From assembly GCA_013398615.1 (NCBI GenBank), contig VZSR01000514.1:4183996-4247995 (forward strand): a stretch of 64,000 nt of DNA. Direction: 5' to 3'. The position numbers and the translations under genes were made by a program. Shown here piece by piece: positions 26,401-39,800 of the stretch. Numbering within the stretch: position 1 is the stretch's first letter; each line of letters begins with the position of its first letter. Source of the stretch: Brachypodius melanocephalos (lineage: Eukaryota; Chordata; Aves; Passeriformes; Pycnonotidae). Below the pieces are notes generated by a model. The model saw nothing but the letters and a program-made list of their open reading frames with translations. It was not told where the DNA came from and ran no database searches.

Positions 26401-29400
26401 GCTAAAAGGTTTTTACTCAAGTACAAGCCTTTGCTGTGCATGATGACCCTTTAAAGGCTTTTGGGACTCCATCCAGCTGGCAGCTTGGCATTGCTGAGCA
26501 GATGTGGCTGGTCTCTGGAGAGCTGATCTCTACTGCTTAGCTTTATTAATTCCTGACATTCATATTGATCTGTGGGTCCAAACAAAAGTAGAGAGTCTCA
26601 GGTGGAAGTGGCATAATGTGTAGCTTCCTGTTGGCCTTTTCCTGCTATTTTCAGGATATATTTTGGTACTATTAATCTTAGCAGCTCTTATTTGGTTGTA
26701 TGTGCATGTTTTACTGTTTCTTGGCTTCGTATTCTGTTCTTGGTGATTCATAGAGCATCAGAATGCAGAGAAATCATGTTCTCAGCACTTGGGAAGACCT
26801 CTCCAAATAATTCTGCATGCTCGTTGTTCACAGGAAGCAAGTGGGCGTGCTGGAAGAGCATTCAAGTTTCCCGAAAGTGCTCATGATCACTGAGGAACTG
26901 CTGTGCAGCTCCCTTCTGAGAAGCATTCTTCACTTCTTCCAATTATTTAATAATTAAAGTATTGAGGTTGGGCAGAAGTCCATTTTCCTTTAATAAGGAG
27001 AGGTGGTGTTGAAAAAGCAGTTGAAAATGTGTGCTGATGGACTGAAGTTTGGTTTTTCCTGAGATGTAATTTATATCCATAAAAAGAAAACCATCGTAAG
27101 TTTGACAATCAACTCAAATTGCAGGTGACAGATTTTTCCTTAGTGTGGGGAGAGTTGTAGTTGTATGTTCTGTGCATGGGAAGTCTTTGTGGGCCACCCA
27201 TCAATCCATTATTATCACAGTAGTAAAATTAAGATTTTTAAAAAAATGTTTATCAAATTCAAGAGGAAACTTGAGGAGTTTATGAATAAGAAGAGTATGA
27301 GCAGGCATTGGCATGTTGGAGGCACTCAGGGTTCTGAGGCTTACAGTGGAGCATGCCAGTGGGCTGTGGATTTCCCCCTTCAACCACACTTTGTTACAAA
27401 TAAACATGGTAATTACTGCAGCAAAGGCTCTGCTCTAACATGCATTGCTGACCTCATCCCAAGAAACACACAGCACTAGCCAATTTCTGATACAGTGAGG
27501 GAAAAACATTTATTTAAATGCTCACTGAAAACAGATGTTTGGGAGTTTTGTTGGGGTATATTAAAGTCTTCTAAAAAATTTTTAAATTCTGAACTGTAAT
27601 TATAGTAGCTGATAGTTTATACCTGTCCAATCCTTGGTCTCTGAGGCCATGCTTTGATAATTTCTCCAAGGGAAGCACTTGCTGGTCAGAAAGTGGATTC
27701 AGATTGAGACCACCCAATAGTCACTGAGTAGAAGTCATGGCAATATGTGTGTTTTCATTTAGTATAAACATTTTAAACTTAATGACTTCCTGTTTCTAAG
27801 GATGAGAATAATCTTGCTTAAAAAAGGAGGAGGAGGAGTATTAAAACAGAAAACTTGCATGCACAGCTGCCCTTTGCTAGCAAGCCTATGGGCTGATGCA
27901 AACATAGGAGAAAGCTCATGAGATGTTTTGATAATTGCAACTGCAATTCTTAAGGTATTTGTCAAGTAGTTATGGTTGTTTTCCTACAATCACACAAACT
28001 TGTGCATTTTGCCAACAGAAATGGACCAAGTGACAAGAGTTTCTTGAATGGAACAGCAAATGAGGAATGAGTTGATGTCCAGGGAGACAGAGAGGGGAGA
28101 ACACAGGCACTGTTTTAAGTGATGTCTTAATAAATGTTACACTGGATAGAATTTCTATTTAAGTAGGTAACAAGCCCCTGTTTACATTTTGAAACCTGGT
28201 CTGGATATTACTATAAAGGAGTAAAAAGAAAAGTTTAGTTAAAACCTCACTGTTAGACTTGAATCATTAAACATTCAACAAATTCAAGTTGAAGATGTCT
28301 GTCCTAGTTTTGTTCACTTTCCTAACTGAATTTGATGTACAAGTTCTGAATGCGATTGCCTTGTAGAAGTAGCACATGAAAGTGGCTGGTTTTTTTCTTG
28401 ATTTTTTTTTCATAACTTAAAACTAATATAACCACAACATGAAATTTAGTATCTTGTGTTTTATCTGTAAGTGGCAAAAGGTGTTAGAAAGCAATGCCTG
28501 GGTGGGAAGTGAACACTGCTGCACCATACAGCAGACAGACTTTCTTGTTGCACTTACACTTTTCAGTCACTGTTAGCCATAGTTGCCACTGAAATTCCTT
28601 ATTTTTAATTTCCAGCCTCAATTCCTTAAGCTATGGAACTGTCTCATTAAAAGCCTAATCTCCCCTTAATAACATTGCCACGAAATAATGCTTTACACTT
28701 GCTGAAATTTGTCTTAATAGCATGGAGAGTGGTCAAGGAATTTTTTAGTACCAGGCAAAGAGGACAGCAGTGGTTTCCACTGTCTCCCTGGTGTGTCTAA
28801 CCTGGACATTCTCATCTATTCAGTTTTAGTCCTTCCTTTGGTAGGTCACTTGATTTCTGCATGGTTTACTTGCTGTGTTAGGAAGAAGTAGGCTGAAATG
28901 AAGAAAATCCTGTCTCCTAAGCATGCCTGGAGTGCGTGCTAGGGCTCACTCCCACAGCAGGCATTAGGAGGCTAGTTGCTTGCTCTGGATATGGCTTTCT
29001 TCCTCTCTCTGAAGCTGGGATGTGCTCCTCAGCACAGGAGCTTTTGAGTACAGCCACACTTTGTGGACATTTTGGATACAAAACCAATCACACTTTGCTT
29101 GAACAAAAGAAAAGCACTGAACAAGGTATTTTTGCCTTTAGTGTTTCTAGCAGGGCAGTAAGAGGCAGTGTCCTTTTGTTTTGGAGAAATACAATTCATC
29201 TCCCTTGGAATAACTCATAGAGTATTTTTGGTAAGGAAAAGCATTGAGATTCAACAGGGAAAAAAACGCCTCATTATATTTTTTATATATCTATATCCAT
29301 AAATCCCACTGAATACAGCAGGTAATCTTAAAGAAGTGTATTCCTGCCAAAGACGAGATCAAAGTTACTTGATGTTTCCACATTGTGTTTACAGCTTAAA

Positions 29401-29409
29401 CCATTGCTC

Positions 29410-29580
29410 TGATTTGCATTCAGAATGATGCATGTGACAGGCCATTATCTGGATTATTCAATGGGTATAATTAGGCATTTACTTTCTTTTCCTTTCAGAG
29501 TGTCTGTGCAGATTTTTAAAATTTGAAGTATAAATTATCTTTGCACTTTGATACAGCATTTGCATAATTAATTTGAGAGG
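29410..29580. promoter_or_regulatory. POU/homeodomain motif block, possible enhancer
   Basis: The block contains a perfect POU octamer ATTTGCAT at 29558-29565 that runs straight into AATTAAT, a composite POU/homeodomain-like site. It also contains GGATTATTCA and GGTATAATTAGGC upstream. The density and the low-repeat context suggest a conserved regulatory element. Function is inferred from motif content only. Confidence 0.25.
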
Positions 29581-31999
29581 TTGGTCAGAAGGATTTATTT
29601 TGAAGCTTTTGTGCCTAAAATAGGTTCCATTGATTTATGGATAGAGATGAGTATTGATGTGTGTTCTGCAGTGGAATTGCATAGTGGAAATAATATCCCA
29701 GCCTGTGGTAATGTATTTGGGATTTCAGGGCTGGGCTGTCACCTCTGGCCTTCAGGCAAACAGTTTTAGAAATAGGCTTTTAACACTGAGATTTCGAAGT
29801 GTGTTGATGTTTTCCTTCTGAAAAGGAAAGCAGCAAGAAGAATTGTCAGTGCCCAAACTGACACAGCAAACCAAGGAGAGTTCCCTCTCAAGTTGAAATT
29901 AGCTTTACTCAAACCTGTATTGAAAGTGCTTTAGAAACATTTTCTTTTCAATTCACGATCTAGTTTTCATTGAATGTAGAGGGGACTTGGATTTATACTG
30001 AAATGTGAATTCAAGATAATTTTAAAGAAACAAACAACAAAACCCTGTGTATACTTAGAGAGAAATTGTGTTGTGAGAATGATGGATAACAAGAATTGTT
30101 TTCCCTCTTGCAGACAGGTACACGTGTGCAGCCTCTGTTGCTAAGCAGTGGGTTATGTGGCTGGTTGATAGGAGGAATGTTTCATTTCAAAGTGCACCAC
30201 ATACCTCAGAAGTTTTAAATTCTCCAAGGAATTCTGGTTATTTTGGCCTGGAGGATCTCATCATCTGGAGTTGCCTGGTGTAGCTGCCCTTTGTGCCTAT
30301 CTGCATCCTGAGTGCAATCCCTGCACGTAGGGTGCAGCACCAGCTGGGGGAAGCATCCAGAGCAGCCCCATGCCATCAGGTTGGAGGGATGCTCTCCAAA
30401 GTCCAGTGCTCATCACAGCTGGGAAACCTGCTTGGCATTCAGGGTGTGGAAACCTTTCTTGAAAATCAGCACCTTGTACCTGACCCACTCTGAGTTCTTG
30501 GACAGAAAAGTTTTCTGCCTCACTAGTTAAAAATTTGTTTTTCCTCTGAAAGAGGAACCACGAGATGTGGGCAGTCAGATTTTCTAAAAGTCACAGCAGA
30601 GCCTCTGCACGCATGAAGGAGCAGACTATATTAAGTGCCAGCTGTATTATTTTTAGTGTCTCTTCCTGCACTGCAGTTGAGAGGAGTAGGCTGGCAGTGA
30701 CCATGAGCTGGTGTGTATCCTGCTCACACCTCTGTGCCCTCCCTCGAACAGATGAGTGCCTCAGCAGTGAGGCTGCCAGTTAAATTGCTGGTTCAGGGTG
30801 CCAAAGATCCATCCCTTAATCAATTTGGAGGAATTTTGCTTCGTGTGCCTTGTGGACGTAATGCTGTGTTTGCTACAGAAGCAGCACAAACACAGAAATT
30901 TTGTGCCTTGGATTCTGCCCTGTTTCCTTAGAAACTAATTTCATACCGTAGCTGCAGACTGAGCATCAAGTCACTCCTTGTTCTCTCTGTTAGAAACACG
31001 TAAAATCAAACTGAGGCAAAGTGCAAATGTATTAGTCCTCACTTCTTGGCAGATTCTTCTCTTCTTTGCAGTGAATATTCTTCTGCTGATAATTTTTCAA
31101 CTTGGATGCTCTAGAGAACAGGACCCATTAGGCTGTGATTGGTATTCCTTCAATTAAGCTGTGAAGAGTTGTCACTGCTGGAAGTAAAACTTATTTTTAG
31201 TAGTTTGCATGAAATGTTCAGCTTGTTTCTCAAGAAAAGGAAGTTCAGGGTTGGCTAAATGTTTGTTGTCCATGTATTGAAAAAGAAAAAACATTGCAAA
31301 TTTTGAGGAAAATTTGAACAGCTTGAAGTGGAGGGGGGAAGTAATTTTTAGTAGAGGTATTGCTCAACTGATAACAGATCTCCTGGGGTTTTGTTTCTGA
31401 TAAGTAATTTGGCTGTGCTTCCCTAAAGCAGAGATGTGTTGCATCTTCACAACACTTCAGCTACTTTTAAAGGCAAACCATGTTTATTTGCACTGCTGGT
31501 CTTTTGTGAGTTTTGGAGATGAGGAGGAGAAAGCTGGGAAAGGACAATGTTGAATTGTTCTGGAAACTGGCATCTGTAAAAGAGAGAGAGCAGAATGTGG
31601 TAGTGTTTGGGTGAGTTATTTCAGCAGTTATTTTTTCATGTGGGCATATTCATTACATTTTAAATTCATTGTTACCTCTTTGCTGTGTATTTCCTGCTCT
31701 AATGAATTTACTGTGGCTGTGGTATGCAGCCTACCATTCATCTGTAATTGAACTCCTGCTCCTTGGTATTCCAGAAGAGCTGCTGAAGGGACAAGAAGAT
31801 ACTTGACATGATCATTAAAAGTCATTATGCCTCTGAAGGGTCACTTTATTGAATTAGATTCAGAGGTTCAGCTTGAAAACAAACAACACTAGGTAGTTCT
31901 TTTTAAGCGAACACCTCTCTCGAAAGATATTTTTCTTCCTAGTAAGTTGTTACTAATTTGTTACTCTGTAGTTCTAAATTGGCATTTTTCCCTTATACA

Positions 32000-32260
32000 G
32001 TTATTAAATCAGCTCATTAAACTGAATTAATATTTGAAATTAGTCAGATATTTGGGCCAGGCATCACAAAGCATTGGGGCTCTTCAATTCCTAGTTAAAA
32101 AGTTATCTGAATGTCAAGCATCGCTCATTGCTTTCATTAATTTTCCCCATAACTAAGGCACCAATCTGGCTTTCATTTAAACTTGATGCAGATTTCTGGT
32201 GCATGTCTAGTGGAGCAGAGTAAATCTGCAAAATAGCTTTTAATGATAAGCTATAGCTGA
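32000..32260. promoter_or_regulatory. Possible conserved non-coding element
   Basis: A complex, repeat-free AT-rich block with several TTAATT/ATTAAT cores and no long homopolymers, including CATTAATTTTCCCCATAA near 32140. Its texture resembles vertebrate conserved non-coding elements. No alignment is available, so confidence is low. Confidence 0.2.
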
Positions 32261-33418
32261 CTACCTATGATCAAAAGAGATAGTGTGCCCTGAAAAATAG
32301 GGTTATAAAACACTAAAAGGCAGACTTACACCGCAGCTCAGATAAAATAAAAAATAGGTGGGGTTTAGGGACATGTGGTTGAAACTAAAACTAGTTAGAA
32401 GTAGTTTTTTGTCTTCTGCAGTTTGTGCTTTTTGTTGAAGTTTCTTCAGCACACCGGGTCAGCAGTGTTGGGAGAGAGGTCACAGCACAGATAGTTTGAT
32501 GAAAATACAATTTAAAAGAAATGGAGTACTCCTCTGTCCTAGAGGAGCCAAGATGCAGCAGTCACTGCCAGGAGGAGGAATACCATTAAAATGGATAGAA
32601 GTTCAAAAGTAAATGTTTGTCTGTGTTAGTTTTAAAATTTGCCTCTGATCTTAGTTTGGCAATGGCTCATTTTATTTGCAAAAATAAAAGTCACTTTTAC
32701 TGACTAAATAAACACTTTTGTACAATTACTTCTGTCCTAATCCATCATACATGAACTTTCATGCTGTTTGTAAGGACTTTGGTGAAGAGGGGTTGAAAAC
32801 TGAGAGGAAAAATAGTAATTTCTATTTAAATTTTTTTTTTTAAAGGCAGCATTAGGAAATGATAAGCAAAGAAAATGTATGACATAGAGCTCATGAGGGA
32901 GATGGACTGAGGTCCCCAGAGAGAACAGTAATTTTTTTTGAAAAAATAAGAACTTAAAAAATAACTACAAAGACAAGACAGAAAGATAGTAAGGAGATTT
33001 TCTTTGTTCATGAGCAAGTTTGACTTTCTTCTTAGTAATGTAAATACAGTCCAGATGGCTGGAAAGTACAAGATGCTCCCAAGGGTGAGGGTGGAGGTTG
33101 GCTGAATTAAGCTTTGCAGAAGTCAAAAGTGAACAAGTAAGATACAGAGTTTAAAAAAATAAAACTGTAGTTGGTTTTTATTCTTTCTCAGGTTTGGAGG
33201 CTGAATTGACTGTTTTGTGAGCATGAATAAATAAAAGAATATAAAGAGGTAATGTTGCTGTTTATAATGTCATAATAAAGTAGGACCAATACTGATGAAA
33301 ACTTATTTTTCTTTCACCAGTGGAGTTGGTCAGTTTGTAAACAAATCATAACCTCAACTTTCAAATACAGCTTGTTCTAATAAACAAGGGGCTTGGTCTT
33401 CCAGAGATGAGGAAAAGT

Positions 33419-33502
33419 ATTTCAAGATCTTTATGTGCATTATTAGCTTTGCAGCAATAATTTCAAGATCTTTATGAACATTATTAGCTTTGCAACAATA
33501 AT
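33419..33502. repeat. 41-bp tandem duplication, two copies
   Basis: The unit beginning TTCAAGATCTTTATG and ending TTTGCARCAATAA occurs twice head to tail with a period of 41 bp (starts 33421 and 33462) and only about three differences. This is a recent local duplication. It creates a small spurious minus-strand ORF that carries the repeat at protein level. Confidence 0.95.
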
Positions 33503-33736
33503 TTGGTGTCATGGATCCAGCCATGGCTTTATCCATAAGTTAATGCTGGAAGAAAATAATATCATACATTTGAACTTTATGTTGTGAAACATCTTCTGAT
33601 CATCTATTGTCAGGGAGAGATTCCTTGCGGTGGTTTTGTCATGTCTTGATGCAACTGGGCTAATTGCCACGCTAATCACCATTGAGGCATGGGGAAAATC
33701 CTCTCCAGCTCTTCAAATTTCAGCTGCAGGTCTTCA
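33503..33736. other. Short non-coding gap between two tandem repeats
   Basis: AT-rich sequence with no exon-like segment. It separates the 41-bp duplication from the TTTTATTTCCAC minisatellite. Confidence 0.5.
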
Positions 33737-33790
33737 TTTTTATTTCCACTATTTTATTTCCACACTTTTATTTTTCCACTTTTATTTCTC
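33737..33790. repeat. TTTTATTTCCAC-type minisatellite
   Basis: About four imperfect copies of a 12-14 bp unit, TTTTATTTCCAC with small insertions. The array ends in a pyrimidine-rich piece and a CAG (33802-33804). This makes a good-looking splice acceptor, but the frame behind it reaches a stop within 20 codons. Confidence 0.85.
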
Positions 33791-33804
33791 TTCCTGTTTG
33801 CAGG

Positions 33805-36800
33805 CACAGTATGAGGCACGTTTTGACAGTCTCAGAGAGAGCTGCAGAATGCCAGCAACCTAACTGGAAATGCTCAGAAGTATTGTTGCTGCAGTAGAGT
33901 GAGAGTAACACCTCAACTTCAGAGCAGAAAGACAAAACTGTATGCAAGTGCAGGTTAAGAGGTGCTGTGGATGGCTTGCAAAATAAAATCAAAATAGCAG
34001 TAAAGAAAAAGGTGAGGATAGAAAGGAATCAGTGTCTGCTCAGGTGATTCAAGTATCAGTTTAGCAAGAATCTCTTCCTAGTAAAAACATCCTGAATGGA
34101 CATTTTTAGGACTGAAGTGACAATGGCAGCTTGCAAAAAAAGTACTGAGAAATCAAACATAGAGTAAGTATGTGCTAGGTCTTGCTTTTACTTTATAGGA
34201 GAAAACATATGGAAAGAGTCCATATGAATCTTGTCTTGCTTTTTATGTTTGGGCAGACCACTACTATTGTACTAGTGTTATAACTGAATATTTAAGTGTG
34301 TTTTTTACATGTTAATCCAGTGAGAATGGAGTCTCAAATGCTCATACCTGAGCGAGTTGGGAAGCTGCTCTTGTTTCCTTGTGTGGGAGGTGGAACTCAA
34401 GGCAGCAGAAGTCTTGCTCCCTGAAGTGCCCACTCCTTTCTTGAAGCTTTGAGGCTGTGCTGGGTCTCCTGGGCAGAGCAGGAGGTGGATGGTCTATGTA
34501 CAGCACCAAGAAGTTGCTTCCAGTTGTAAATTTGAGGTGGTTGACCAACACAGTGTGTCTGGGCAGTTCTCATGCCAGGAGTTCACATGGCAGTGGAAGA
34601 GGAGCAATGGGTGCTGAAAACAGAACGCAAAAGTATCATGACAGAAGGGACTTGCAATGGGTGGAGGGTGGGATTTCGTACAACCATCAGTAGTCTTGGT
34701 GTTTTGGAAGGAGTATGTACTGCTAGGAGTGGGATCCTGCAAACCACAAGGAAGGAGTGATTGGAGAGGATGGTTTCTGGAGAGGAACCAAGAGCAGCTT
34801 TGAAAATGACCGTGGCACATTAGTAGGTGGGGTCAGAGGGCAGTAATGAGACTGCAGGAAAAGCTAATGGGTTGCAGTTGACACTGAAAGATTGGTAGAA
34901 AATGAGAGATTTTGTCTCAGGGAGAAGAAAGCAGGAAACCTCTGTTAAGAAAAGGTGATAAAGGAGTCATGTGGGCCTTCACATTTAGTTTGCTTTTTAA
35001 AAAGGAATGTAAGATACTTTTTCTTTCAGGAGAGATTTAAAATCTGAGATGTCTGAATACAAGAATATATGTGGAGTGAGGGGGAAAAAAAAAAAAAGCA
35101 AAGAGGAAGAAAAGCAGGTTCAGAGGCATTAAATAGTAGCTGAAAAATGCTAGGTGTCTTTTTCTTCACAATTGCCCAAACCTTGGACATAGCTTGAAAA
35201 TTATTTTGCTTAAATGGATTTGGTGTAGCTTTAATCTATGCTTTTTCGTAAGGAAGGGTAAAGGAGCACTGTCAGCCTCCTCTTGACAGGCTTTTTGAAG
35301 CTGCAGTTAGCACTTGTGTTTTGTCTGGTTTGATGTACCCATTACTGGAAGAGATGCAGTATATTACAGTATATTAACACACATCTTCTCTCGTGCCAGT
35401 CTCAGCAGGACCTCACCTCATTTGAAGGGAGCAGGGGGAGCAGAAGTCTATAATGCAGAAACTACTTCCCTGAGGCCAGTTAGAAGGTCTGTTGCAAAAC
35501 TGTACCCAGCAGTTGGATAAGGCCATTCAGATGATTTCTGACAGTGTCATTTCCCATTGCTTAGATTGTATTTACGTGAAAATTTAATAATGCGGTACTT
35601 AAAATACCCCACCTGAAACTAATTTTATTCTTGCAGAGAAACAGTCATTAAGATAGATACCAGACAGCAATTCAATTCTTTACAACACTGAACTGTTGAG
35701 CACTGGGCCTTTGTTAGTGGGGTTTATCAGATGACAAAGGTAAAATGAAATAGCTAGTATTACTATAAACAATAACCCATAAGGTAAGTGTGAATTAACA
35801 CCTTCATTTTCATATGTATTTATTTCAGCCAGAGGTCATAATTAAAGCTTTTTAGTTACTCTTCAATAGCTTTGATTTGTAATATTTTTCTCAAATCAGT
35901 CTCTGCTTCCTTATCAGCAACGAAGCTTCTAGTGATTGTAGTGCTAATTCAGCTTGAGTATGAATGTTACATAAATTTTGTCTAGTAGTTTCTTGCCATT
36001 CTGAACATGCATTTTGGTGCAGTGACTGTAGGAAAAATTAAAAATGAACTGTACATTTTAATGAAACAGCAAATAATTTCTTGCATCGCTTGGTATTAAT
36101 ATGTTCTAATTCTGGTAATCGTGGTGTGCTGTAACTACTGCCTTGCTTTACAGTCTGCAGAGTTTGGGTAGTTCTCTAACATCACCCAGGAGATGAAATT
36201 GAAAAGTTTTTGGTGCATTTTTTTTTTCTTAGGATGTTGACAGCAATAAAAATAAAAGGTAGTTTTTGAGTAGTGTTTTAAATCTCAGCACACTTTGACA
36301 TATCAGCTGAAGTGTGGTTTTGTTATCTGGTTAAGACAAAAACTGGAAAAATAAGTTTTGCTCTACTATTATAATTAAATGAAGCTGTTTCTTTGTATAA
36401 TTTATGCTTAGAGCTTCACAATCATCTAAACAGGAGGGGAGGTTTCACATGTTTGTAACTTTGGAAAAGTTGAATTAACGGTGTGCTGTGATGAAAGCTC
36501 AGCTTTTGAGAGTTCAGTGGGCATCCCTTTGAAAGAAAAGATCAAGAGATGCAATAATTTAAATAAAGCCTAGCTTGAAAATTTTAGTAAATGGTTTTGT
36601 ATGAGAAAATATTATGGGATGTAATGGTTATTTTATCATTGATGACCTCAGAATATGAAAGTGCAATATTGACATGTTTCATTTATGATGGTGACCTCTT
36701 CCTCTGCAGAGCCATTGGAACCACTTTGCTGTCAAAGCCTTGTGGCCCTGTTTGGGACACTGGAGCCATATTCGTTCTCCTTTTAGAAGAGCATGAAGGA

Positions 36801-39800
36801 TTTTTCTATGTTCCCTCTTGAAAGGGGAATTCCAAAATTTGAAATCTTATAAGAGTGGTTTCCTGGACTACAAGAGTAATAATCTCTTTGCCATGGATTG
36901 TAAACACTTCCACACAAGCAAAGTCTTTTCATGTCTCTATCTGAAGTTAAGACATTTGTCTGTCTTTTCTACCATCCAAAATTCTTGACTTGTTTGGCAA
37001 ACTAGCTCCATAAAGCTTTGTCTTTCATTGGCTTTGTTTGTTTTGGTTTTTCCTTCTGAAAACAATTTGGTCTCTTTGTAGCACATTCCAGTTTTGTTCT
37101 CCTTTTATGACTTGTTCCTCTTGCTTTCCTTCAGCTTGAATTGAGAGAATTAAGTGCAGTTGTAGCTCTGATTAAAATCTTGCCTTAATTGAGTTGCAAA
37201 TTTGCAATGACATATATTGGTCAGGGTGCTGATGTAGCACCTTTTCCCATTCTTAGTGCCTTCCTGAATTCTGACAATACTGTTTTTTCAGATGCCTATG
37301 TTCATTTATCCTGTATTTCTCTCTTCACAGCATGAAGTTCTGCACAGAGTGTAAATTGCTTTCTCCATGATAGTGACATGTTAATTATCTGTCAGGAAAA
37401 TTATGTCCCTTTGTAAGTCCTGTCTTGCCTTTCCTTTGAGGTGTCACTGCTAGTTGATCTCCTTGTGCAGGTTCTGATAGAATGCCAGTTCTTAGTGCCA
37501 TTGCTGTACAGATACACAAACATTTCCAGCTTGCTTTAGAGAGATCCGTGGTGTCAATTGGCATTGCTCAAATAATCCTAAACGGAGAAGGTGGTGGGGG
37601 AATCTGTCCATTAGACTTACATAGGATGTCCTCTAAGGTACAAAGAGTAGCATTGCTTTTCCTTCCACTAACTCAGTTGAGTACCAGCCCGTTTTTATGC
37701 CTGGCTAGCCTCACCTGCCTCACTGTCAGGAAATGCTGTGGGAGTGAGTCTTGTTACTGATATGCTGAGTTATGGTTGGGGATAGGGGTCTGTTTTGGGT
37801 TGACAGGGATGCTAACAGTATTTAGGGGAAATTTGACAAATAAATAGAAAATTGCCATTTTGTTTAGGCAAAAGTGCTAAATAATTAGACAGAAGTTCTC
37901 TCTCTAACCCCTAGGAAATATATTTTTGTTAAGTTTCTCAGGTGCTGATTTAAAGTAAAGATGTCTTGTGGCCCTGGTATGACAGTTCTGTATTCTATCA
38001 TCTGTTTTGTATGCTGAGTGCTGAGAACGGAAAAGATGGAAACATGGTTAGATTGTCAGTTGTTTCCAATGAAGAAATCTCTGTTTGGTGGAACTGTTTG
38101 CATTCCTGTGGTCAGCAGTATAAGGAAATACCATGTTATGAAAAATTCCCAATTGTTTCCTTAAGGGCTCTTAGAGTTGCACAATCTTTTGATGGTTTTG
38201 TTTGTTAAAGAAAAAAAAAAAACTTAGTTGCCAGCTCTTCAGTTTGGAACTCAAAATTCTCTTAAATATTTACTAGAGCTTTGCTTTTATACTCAAGGTT
38301 TGGATTCAAACCAGAAGTGTATTTTCCTAATGCACACTGATCAGCCATTATAATATGAGTAGCTGAGGAAGATTATAATTTCATTCCAGGGCATGTTTCT
38401 TTGGGATATCCCAGCAGTTCCTGGACTATCCATCATTGTGATTACTCATGGTTTCTGGATGCAGCTCTAAAACATTACTTCTCTTAAGAGAGGGAGAGGT
38501 AGCTCTCAAGTAACCTAGTGGCTTTTATACTTTAATTCCCAAGATAAATGGTATTTCTGACACACAAATTCTTTTGTCCTACAGGCTGAAGCCCACATTT
38601 AGCATTTAATTTGTACTTGTATTTTCAATATCCTGTTAGGATTTGTGTAGTATGTCTGATTTCTGACATATGCCGTTATTCAGATGTATTGCAAATTTTT
38701 TCAAAGCTGTTCATGTTCAATATCTGGCTTACTGCTGTCATCTCTTGAGTTAAAATCCATCCCTCTTCCTAATTTATTCATCCAAGAACGTATACTGTTG
38801 TTTTCTCTGATCTAAGAGCTGACTCTGAGTTTGTTCCTTAATGTGTGACTGTTACTCCTTCCCAGATTTTCTTTTTTCCATTCTTGATATGATCTGCATC
38901 CTTTGTTACAGATTATATAATTTTATTTTGGGCATGGAGGCATTTAACTGATGAACAAGTGTTGACAATGTGACCCAAACAATGTAATGTGCAATTAAGA
39001 CATTTCCTGACCAGTGCCTGTGTCAAAGATTCTTGCTCATACTCCAGCAGTGGGTAGAATGGGATGAAAGATCCTGGTGGATTAAGCAGAGGGAATTAAG
39101 TCATGGCACTAAATGGCAGAAGAGTTTCGTAATTGTCACATATTTTTGTTTGTTGTTTTAATAATGTTGTTTTAATAATGAGAATCTTGAAGTGGGGAGG
39201 GATGAATAGCTTGTGAAAGTGCATTGAGTGGTAATAGGGAGAAGGGGCGTGAAGAAGAAAGAGATTGTGACAAAGAGCTTGTGACAAAGGACAGGAAAAA
39301 AATTTGCTCAACAGCATATTACGTTTGCAGTGCCACAGCTTCTGGCTTTCTCCCACAGTACCCCCTTCTGCTGAGAGCTGTAGGATCTCCAGCCTGTGCA
39401 GTGCCCAGAGGTGGGAACAGAGCTGAGCAGGCTGCCCATTGCTGTCCTGGGGCTATGCTGGCCCTCCTGGGAGGGAGCAGTGCTGTGCAACTCTGGGGAG
39501 ACTGCAGTGGTGTCAAACACCATCAGTTATGGGCGCCTCTGCGTCCTGCAAACAAGTGCTGTTAGACCTGAAGCTAGCAAAATTGGAGAGATGGTTAAAT
39601 TTTCCTGTCTGAGAGTGGTCTGTCAATGCCCTCTGGAAACAGTAGCTGCTAGCCTGGAAGAGAGTCTCTTCTTGCCTTTGACGGCTACGCTTAAAATAAC
39701 ATATCAGGAGCTTACGTAAAAAATAGCATTCCCTTATCTCTAGCAGTGTGAAGTAGATGAAAAATAAACTGTACTTGTGCCAAGAATAAACAGTCACGTT

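Larger units (their letters stand above)
25069..33418. other. Non-coding stretch with enhancer-like blocks
   Basis: No gene is recognised. The stretch holds several AT-rich blocks with clustered homeodomain-type motifs (listed separately at 26312, 29410 and 32000). The remaining open frames are short and overlap on both strands. A strong acceptor-like site at 29500 (CTTTTCCTTTCAG) is not followed by a convincing donor. Confidence 0.55.

Noticed and set aside
33805..33861. Exon-like segment after a pyrimidine-rich acceptor (AQYEARFDSLRES...)
   Set aside because: The pyrimidine tract is the 3' end of a minisatellite, the frame stops within 20 codons, there is no donor, and its phase does not fit the other candidates.
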